Source of the DNA: Camarhynchus parvulus | Taxonomy: Eukaryota > Chordata > Aves > Passeriformes > Thraupidae | Direction: 5' to 3' | NCBI RefSeq assembly: GCF_901933205.1 | Contig: NC_044591.1 | Coordinates: 1,268,501-1,332,500, forward strand | DNA length: 64,000 nucleotides | Shown here: positions 56,765 to 64,000 of the stretch, in pieces | Layout of the letters: each line of letters starts with the position of its first letter | Position numbering within the stretch: the first letter of the stretch is position 1 | Program-made: the position numbers and the translations under genes | Notes under the pieces: model-generated | The model's database searches: none | What the model saw: the letters and a program-made list of their open reading frames with translations, nothing else | Told to the model about the DNA's origin: nothing

Positions 56765-58160
56765 CCACTGATCCCACTGATCCCACTGATCCCACTGATC
56801 CCACTGATCCTACAGCCCAGGGTCATTCCCAGCTCCTACCCATATCCAGCTCCCTGTTCCTGATCCCAGGGATGTTTCCCTGCCCCATATCCCGTGGCTG
56901 ATCCCAGGGATGTTTTCCTGTCTCATATCCCCCGTTCCTGATCCCAGAGATGTTTCCCTGCCCTACATCCAGGTCCCCAATCCCAGGGATGTTTCCCTGC
57001 CCCATATTCAGGTCCTGCCCCATATCCCCGTGGCTGATTCCAGGGATATTTCCCCGCCCTACATCCAGGTTGCCAATCCCAGGGATGTTTTCCTGTCCCA
57101 TATCCAGGTTGCTGATCCCAGGGTTGTTTTCCTGCCCCATATCCCCGTGGCTGATCCCAGGGATGTTTCCCTGGCCCACATCCAGGTCTGCCCCATATCC
57201 AGGTCTGCCCCATATCCAGGTCCTGCCCCATATCCAGTTGCTGATCCCAGCGATGTTTCCCTGTCCCATATCCAGATCCCTGTCCCTGATCCCAGGGATA
57301 TTTCCCTGCCCCAGAACCTGATTCCTGTTCCTGATCCCAGCAATGTTCCCCTGTCCCATATCCAGCTCCCCGTCCCCAATCCCGGGGATGTTTTCATGCC
57401 CCACATCCAGGTCCTGCCCCATATCCCTTTCCTGATCCCAGGGATATATCCCTGCCCCATATCCAGGTCCCCAATCCCAGGGATGCTTTCCTGGCCCATA
57501 TGGCCGGAGGGCTGTTTTCCCCCCATATGGTCCTGTATCCCATGGATGATCCCAGGGATGTTTCCTGCCCCCCCATGCTATCCAGGCTCCCTGTCCCCAT
57601 ATCGTCCGTCCCATGTATGTTTCCCTGCCCCATTCCCTATTCCTGTTTACCGTCCTGCCCCACATCCAGGTCCTGCCCCATATCCCATCCCAATGTTTCC
57701 TGCCCCATATTCCCTGTTCCCAGGGATGTTTCCCTGCCCCACATCCAGGTCCTGCCCCATATCCAGGTCCTGCCCCATATCCCTTCCCTGATCCCAGGGA
57801 TGTTTCCCTACCCCACATCCAGGTCCTGCCCCACATCCAGGTCCTGCCCCATATTCCCTGTGGCTGATCCCAGGGATGTTTCCCTGCCCCATATCCAGGT
57901 CCTGCCCCATATCCCTATTCCTGTTCCCAGGGATGTTTCCCTACCCCACATCCAGTTCCCCATTCCCAGGGATGTTTCCTTGCCCCATATCCCTCCTTCC
58001 AGGGATGTCCCTCCCACATCCGTTCCCCCCCCCCAGGGAGTTTCCCACAGGTCCTGCCCCATATCCCTTTCCTGATCCCAGGGATGTTTCCCTACCCCAC
58101 ATCCAGTTCCCCAACCCCAGGGATGTATCCCTGCCCCACACCCCACTCCTGATCCCAAGG
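56765..58160. repeat. minisatellite, about 36-40 bp unit, 1.4 kb
   Basis: It starts with (ctgatccca)n at about 56765-56810, then about thirty-five copies of ctgatcccagggatgtttcc + ctgccccatatccaggtc. Confidence 0.96.
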
Positions 58161-58549
58161 ATTCTGCTCCCCCAAGCGGAGCTCTCAGGGCTTCCCGAGT
58201 GGTTCCAGCTCTGGGCTGATTAAACTGGGCTGTGGCCCTGCATAAAATCAGGGAGTTCTGAGCAGGGCCAGGGACACAGGAGGGAATTAAATCCCTCAGG
58301 GAGGATTTCCACGCCAGGCCCGCTCCTTTCTTTTTTCGGGATTAATTGTAATTAAGATCCCGGCCAGGGCTCGCGTTCACCTGGTGCAGAGCAGCTCGGA
58401 ATTTTAACAATTTTAACAATTCCAGCGTGGGAGCTCAGCTCAGCTCATCCTGCATTCCCAGAGCATTCCCTTCCCTCATCCCCGTGCCAGCATTCCCATT
58501 TTCTGCTCCAGGCTGGGAGAATTCCTTTTGGGAGAGTTTTCCTGGGAAA

Positions 58550-59215
58550 GGGATGCCAGGGGAGGGGAGCAGGGGGAGGTGCAGCATTCCCAAATTCACA
58601 TTTCTGGGAATAAACAGGCTGGGGAGCAGGGGAGGTGCAGCATTCCCAAATTCACATTTCTGGGAATAAACAGGCTGGGAGAGCAGGGGCAGGTGCAGCA
58701 TTCCCAAATTCACATTTCTGGGAATAAACAGCCTGGGGGAGCAGGGTGAAGTCAGCTTTCTCGACGCTGGGGGAGCAGGGTGAGGTGCAGCATTCCCAAA
58801 TCCACATTTCTGGGAATAAACAGGCTGGGGGGAGCAGGGTGAGGTGCAGCATTCCCAAATCTCAATTTCTGGGAATAAACAGTCGGGGGGGGGTGAAGTG
58901 CAAAGCATTCAATTCGGGAAACGCTGGGGGAGAGGTAATGAGCCCCAAATCCACATTTCTGGGAATAAACAGCCTGGGGGGAGCAGGGTGAGGTGCAGCA
59001 TTCCCAAATCCACATTTCTGGGAATAAACAGCCTGGGGGGAGCAGGGTGAGGTGCAGCATTCCCAAATCCCCATTCCCAGGAATAAACAGCCTGGGGGAG
59101 CAGGGTAAAGTGCAGCATTCCCAAATCCACATTCCCAGGAATAAACAGCCTGGGGGAGCAGGGTGAGGCAGCAGCATTCCCAAATCCACATTTCTGGGAA
59201 TACACAGCCTATGGG
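58550..59215. repeat. minisatellite, about 57 bp unit, with AATAAA in nine units
   Basis: Units carry ggtgcagcattcccaaattc, acatttctgggaataaacag and gctggggagcaggg. AATAAA lies at 58609, 58665, 58723, 58815, 58874, 58964, 59023, 59082 and 59140 on the + strand. Confidence 0.96.
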
Positions 59216-60084
59216 GAACAGGAATTCCCCCCTGGAGGCTCTCAGGTCCCCCTCGGGGGTGCAGCAGGCCCAGTTTGGGGTGCCTGTGGTTCCCTCCATC
59301 CCAATTCCCCCTCAGAACTCCCCAGGAGCAGGGCAGGACTGGGTCGGGAGAAGATCCCACTTTTCCCTGTGCTGGGGGGTCCCAGACACCACAATTCCCT
59401 CTCGGAATTCCCCGGGAGCGGGGAGGACCCAGGAGAGGAGGAAATCCCATTTTTCCCGGGGCTGGGGGATCCCTGACACCCCAATTCCCTCCTCGGGCTC
59501 TGCTTTCCCTCAGCACCCTCTGGGCATCCCCAAAACTCCGCCGGGGAACAGATCCAGGGGCAGCACAGGGCAGCTCCTGATGGAAAACATTGGGAATATT
59601 CTCTTACAAGAAGGAGCTGGAAGCAAAGCTCCCTTCTCCCTCACAAATCCCAAAATTTGACCGCAATCCCTCTCTCAGCTCCTTTGGGATCGAGTTCCCT
59701 GTGTCGGATCTGCCCCACAGACCCCTTCCTCTCATCCCCACCTTTCTCTCCTCTCTCCCTCCTCTCGTCCCTGGTTTTTTTTTTTTCCTGCCTAGGAAAT
59801 AAATAAAGAAAGAAAAAAAAATAAATAAAATATCCAGGAATGCTGGCTGATTCCTGCGCGTCCCTCGCCCCGAATTCCACCCAGGACTGCCTTTTGTACA
59901 GAGCCAGGCTAATTATTATTAATGGCAGATTTGGGTTTATTTCAACCAGGAGACCAAAAAAAAAAAAAAACTTTAAAAAAAAAAATCCGAGGGGGAAGAG
60001 GGGGGAGGATGAGGATGGGAGGGGAGAGGGGGGGACAAAAGGAAAAAAGGGAGAGAAGAAACCCAGAAGAAACTGTTCACATTT

Positions 60085-60375
60085 CCCGAGACATGGACAA
60101 AGCTTTTATGAATATAACTGGATTTGTAACAAGCATTGCAGCTGCATATAAGGCATTCAGACATGGAGACAATTTTACTAGATAATAGACTATCACGCAG
60201 GATACAATTTAAATTAAAAAATGCAATTTTCACCTTGAAATGAACAAATGATTACAATTTCTATACAAATTAAGGCATTCAGGCTCTCTTTCAGTAGTGG
60301 CATCAGCCCATGAAATATGACATAATTACCATGAAATACATTTTCAAATATTTTGATTTTTGTCCGCCGCTTTTA
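60085..60375. other. AT-rich single-copy island, candidate CNE or distal 3' UTR
   Basis: Contains aaagcttttatgaatataac, tggatttgtaacaagcattg, ttgaaatgaacaaatgatta and tatgacataattaccatgaa. It is non-repetitive, about 30% GC, next to GC-rich DNA and a GT microsatellite. It looks like strongly constrained regulatory DNA. It could instead be the 3' UTR of an unseen minus-strand gene, but I see no coding exon. Confidence 0.5.
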
Positions 60376-60401
60376 AAAAACATAGCCCGGGCTCACGCTC
60401 G

Positions 60402-60424
60402 CGCGTGTGTGTGTGTGTGTGAGC
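60402..60424. repeat. (GT)n microsatellite
   Basis: About nine GT units flanked by CG-rich alternating purine-pyrimidine sequence. Z-DNA formation is possible. Confidence 0.9.
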
Positions 60425-60984
60425 GTGCGTGGGGGGAGAGCGGCTCCCATTATCCCACCTTCTGGGGAAAAACACATTAAAAAGAAAAGAAAAACTCCCC
60501 AAAGATTAAACCTCCCTCCTCCCCGCTCCCCCTCCTCTTGACTCGCGAGATAAAATTAAAAAAAAAAAAAAAAATCAGACAGAAAGAAAAGGGACGCAAG
60601 CGAAAGGCTCTAAAGCCTCGAGATTTATCTAAATTACTACGCTTATCTGCAAAAATCACATCTGCCCGTTATCTGCCGGCTCCGCGCATCGCCCCCGCCC
60701 CTCCCCGCGCCCGGCTCCGATTCCGTTCCTTTTATTTTTTAATTATTTTTCCATTATGCTCCTCTCGCCGGGCTGCGGCTACAAGGGGGATCAGAGGGGC
60801 GCTGACCCCGAGGCGGGCAGCGAGGGATGGAGGGGAAGGATGCGGTTGGGAAATGCGGGAGGAGATGGAATTTGGGGGGCGCAGCAGGGAGGGGAGAGAG
60901 GGTTTGACCCCCATCGTTATCCAGGAAAATCCACTGGGAGCAGCGCGATGAGAGCAGCTCGGAAAGGAGGGAGAGGAGGAATTT

Positions 60985-61675
60985 TGGGGGGGGAAATATG
61001 GAAATGATAGGGGGGATTTTCAGGGTAAAATTCAGAAATAACGGGGGAAATTTGGGGGTAAAATATGGAAATGACAGGGGGAATTTCAGGATAAAATGGA
61101 GAAATAAAAGGGGGAGTTTGGGGGAATATACAGAAATGATAAGGGGAATTTTGGGGGTAAGATATGGAAATGACCAAGAGGAATTTCAGGGTAAAATACA
61201 GAAATAAAAAGGGGAATTTGGGAGAATATACAGAGATTATAGGGGGATTTTCGGGGGAATATACAGAAATTATAGGGGGAATTTTCAGGGGAATATACAG
61301 CAATAATAAGGAGGAATTTGGGGGAATGTACAGAAATGACAGGGGGAATTTTGGGGGTAAAATACAGAAATAATAGGGAGAATTTTAGGGGGAAAATACG
61401 GAAATAATAAGGGGGATTTTGGGGGTAAAATATGGAAAAGATAAGGTGACTTTTGGGGCTAAAATACATTACTTATAGCTGCAATTTTGGAGGTAAAATA
61501 CAGAAATGGCAGGGGGAATTTTTGGGGTAAAATACAAAAATAATAGGGGGATTTTCAGGGTAATGTACAGAAATTATAGGGGGACTTTTGGGGGGTAAAA
61601 TACAGAAATTATAGGAGGATTTTCAGAGTAAAATACAGAAATTATAAGGGGAATTTTTGGGGTAAACCATCATTT
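60985..61675. repeat. minisatellite, about 33 bp unit, 0.7 kb
   Basis: About twenty copies of gtaaaatacagaaataatag + ggggaattttggg. Confidence 0.96.
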
Positions 61676-61939
61676 TTGAGAGCCCTCCAGTGAGTTTTTC
61701 CCGGCCTATCCTGGCTGCACATCCCAGGATGGCTCTGTCCCTTTGTCTCCCCTTTTATTTTTTAGGAATCCTAAAAACAAACCCAGATGGGGCTGTGCAA
61801 ACTTGGCCTTTTCCAGCTCCTCCATACAACACCACGGGTGGAGGGGTTTGGGTGGGATTTTGGGAAGGAATTCCTGGCTGGGCTGGAACTCCCAGAGCAT
61901 GGGAATTCTCTGGAATTCCCAGAGAAGCCCCTGGATCCC

Positions 61940-62040
61940 TGGCAGTGTCCAAGGGACAGGCTGGGACAAGGATGGTGGCCCTGCCCAGGGGTGGCACTGG
62001 ATGGGCTTCCAGGCCCTCCCAAGCCAAGCCATTCCAGGAT
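61940..62040 (+). mobile_element. CR1 LINE 3'-end fragment, plus orientation
   Basis: gtccaagggacaggctggga, caaggatggtggccctgccc, ggcactggatgggcttccag and aagccaagccattccaggat follow the CR1 3' end in order. A short attttcccgg tail repeat follows at 62035-62080. Confidence 0.8.
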
Positions 62041-62264
62041 TTTTCCCGGATTTTTCCCGGATTTTTCCAGGATTTCCTGTGTTTTCCCTGGGATACCAGA
62101 CTGGGAGAACGGGGCTGGGGAATTCTCTTTTCCCTCTGGGGTGAGCCTGAGTTTAAAACCTCCCTTCATTCCAATCCATTCTCCTGGAGTGGGGCAGGAT
62201 AATCCCAGATTTTGGGCCCAGCTTTCCCCCTTTTTCCCAGATTTTGTGCCAGAAGGAAAGCTCA

Positions 62265-62575
62265 GAGTTTGTCCCTTTCCTCCTGGCTCCAATTCCCAGG
62301 TTTTTGTGCTGGATTTTGGGAAAGCTCAGGTGAGGTTTGTCCCTTTCCTCCTGGCTCCAACATTCCCAGGTTTTTGTGTGGATTTTGGGAAAGCTCAGGT
62401 GGGGTTTGTCCCTTTCCTCCTGGCTCCAACATTCCCAGGTTTTTGTGAATAACTGGTATTTGTTTCTCTGGCAATCCCTCAGGTGGGGTTTGGCCCTTTC
62501 CTCCTGGCTCCCACATTCCAGGTTTTTGTGCAGGTTTTTGGGAAGCTCAGGTGGGGTTTGTCCCTTTCCTCCTGG
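62265..62575. repeat. minisatellite, about 65-70 bp unit, about five copies
   Basis: Each unit has gggaaagctcaggtggggtt, tgtccctttcctcctggctc and attcccaggtttttgtg. Confidence 0.95.
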
Positions 62576-63139
62576 CTGGGTCCCATCCTCCTCCAGGAAT
62601 CCAGGGATGGACAGGCAGGTTTCTCCTGAGCAGCAGCTCCCAATCCTTGTTTTCCACGGGATAAAATCCCTTTTCTCATTATTTCCATCCCTCCTCCTCC
62701 TCCCCAAACCTGTCCCTGCCTGCAGTGTCCCTGCAGGAATTGGGGACCTCGCTGGGATGGCTCCAGCCTTGGCTCCCTCAAGGGTTATTGACCTCCATCC
62801 CCATTCCTGAGCTTCTTCTCCCAAAATTTGCAGCTTTCACCCCAAATTCGTGCTCTGGGATCCACGTCCTGCTCAGCAGCACACCAAGCAGGGATAGGGA
62901 GGATTAATCCCATTTCAGTTTGGGAATTCAGAGGAGTTTTGTGGGAAAAATCCATTTTTTGGTGGCGGTGAGTGGCTCCCGTGGCTGCTGGGCTGGCACA
63001 GCTCCCGGATTTTTCACCAAAATCTGGAATTTTGTGAGCTGCCCATGAGGAAATCCTGGTGTTCAGTGCCTGGAGGCTCTCAGGGAATGATTTCCTGTGG
63101 ATTCTTGCAGCCCTGGACAGGAGCGATGGAGCAGCTTTG

Positions 63140-63740
63140 GAAATGGCCCCTGCTATAAACAATTTTTAAATTTAATTTATAATAATTAAATAATTATTTA
63201 TTAAATATAAAATTATATATATATAATTATTTAAATAATTTTTATATATAAAACTGTTTAAATAATTTTATTTATTGGCCCCCACTATACATAATTTTCA
63301 AATTTTATTTATAACAATTAAATAATTATTTATTAAATATAAAATTATATAGATATAATTATTTAAATAATTTATATATATATAAATACTTACTTATTAA
63401 ATATAAAATTTTTTATATATATAAAATTATTTAAATAATTTATATATATATATACAATTATGTAAATAATTTTATTTATCAGCCCCCACTATAAATAATT
63501 TTTAGATTTTATTCATAATATTTAAATAATTATTTATTAAATATGAAATTATATATATAATTATTTAAACAATTTTTATATATACATAACTATTTAAATA
63601 ATTTTATTTATTGGCCCCCGGTATAAATAATTTTAAAATTTTATTTATAATATTTAAATAATTATTTATTAAATATGAATATATATATATATAATTATTT
63701 AAATAATTTTATTTATCGGTGCCCACTATAAATAATTTCA
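63140..63740. repeat. AT-rich long-unit tandem array, five units of about 105-200 bp
   Basis: Units begin near 63144, 63278, 63480, 63612 and 63717 with a ggcccccactata-type GC island. Each is followed by aataattatttattaaatat and tatata runs. Internal TA-run length explains the unit size variation. Confidence 0.95.
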
Positions 63741-64000
63741 TTTTTTATTAACATATTCTTTCAACTTTCACCACCTTCATCTCGAAAGCCTCTCAGCTCC
63801 TGCTATCCAGTAACAGATATTGATTTTGGGCTGGAGAGCTGCACGGGGCAGAGCAGAGCTGAGCAGCGCCTTTAAGGCGATCGATAAATTCAGCTGAGAA
63901 ATTATTCAGAATTTGGGCAGAAAAAAAAGCTTTTTAGCTGAGCTGGAGCTGCTTGGTCTGCACTCAGTAAATAAAAGAAAAAGAGAATTGTGGGGTTTTT

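Larger units (their letters stand above)
46981..64000. other. intergenic, repeat-dominated DNA downstream of PAX7
   Basis: Apart from the arrays, CR1 pieces and islands listed separately, the stretches 46990-47550, 48720-49210, 51485-51720, 52206-52490, 54920-55370, 58165-58545, 59220-60080, 60430-60980, 61680-61940, 62575-63140 and 63745-64000 are single-copy sequence in which I recognise no gene. I saw no exon of the downstream neighbour expected from vertebrate synteny. Confidence 0.6.

Noticed and set aside
59973..60233. Short frames through the 60-kb AT-rich island
   Set aside because: No recognisable domain, low-complexity neighbours, and the island texture fits non-coding constraint better.

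Overview
This is vertebrate nuclear DNA, most likely from a bird and probably a songbird. The evidence is several CR1 LINE 3' ends with the characteristic octamer-type tails, two intact solo LTRs of avian endogenous retrovirus type, no mammalian SINEs, and the GC-rich, minisatellite-rich texture of avian microchromosomes. The only protein-coding gene I can support is the 3' end of PAX7 on the + strand. In chicken PAX7 lies on microchromosome 21 (established knowledge). The species cannot be named from this window.

Layout. Positions 1-34656 are read as the intron upstream of PAX7 exon 8 (exon numbers follow human PAX7). No earlier PAX7 exon (paired box, homeobox, octapeptide) was recognised here. 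Exon 8 is 34657-34903, the next intron is 34904-39859, and the terminal coding exon is 39860-39975. A long 3' UTR probably follows to about 46980. It consists of ordinary single-copy blocks separated by tandem repeats and ends in an ATTAAA signal plus A-rich tract. From about 46980 to 64000 the DNA is intergenic and repeat-rich, with no second gene that I can support.

The dominant feature is tandem repetition. I count about fifty arrays, with units from 4 bp to about 420 bp. By my own boundary estimates they occupy roughly half of the window. Long open frames through them, such as runs rich in SIPFH, MDGW, GRFWG or PVLPV, are artefacts of units divisible by three or lacking stops. Between the arrays lie single-copy, AT-richer islands with many homeodomain, POU and GATA-like motifs. 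These look like conserved non-coding elements, as expected around a developmental regulator, but conservation cannot be measured from one sequence.

Points most worth a second look: (i) minisatellites lie directly against both PAX7 terminal exons, including a G-run array 41 bp upstream of the exon 8 acceptor whose frame is open into the exon; (ii) perfect miR-1/miR-206 8-mer sites occur in the putative 3' UTR, and four of them were multiplied by a tandem repeat; (iii) several minisatellites were seeded by CR1 tails or bodies, including two facing arrays of 2.4 kb and 0.6 kb; (iv) an ERVK-type solo LTR is inserted in a minisatellite with a 6-bp target duplication; (v) four CTGATAAG GATA motifs are spaced exactly 11 bp apart; (vi) a downstream array carries AATAAA in nine units.
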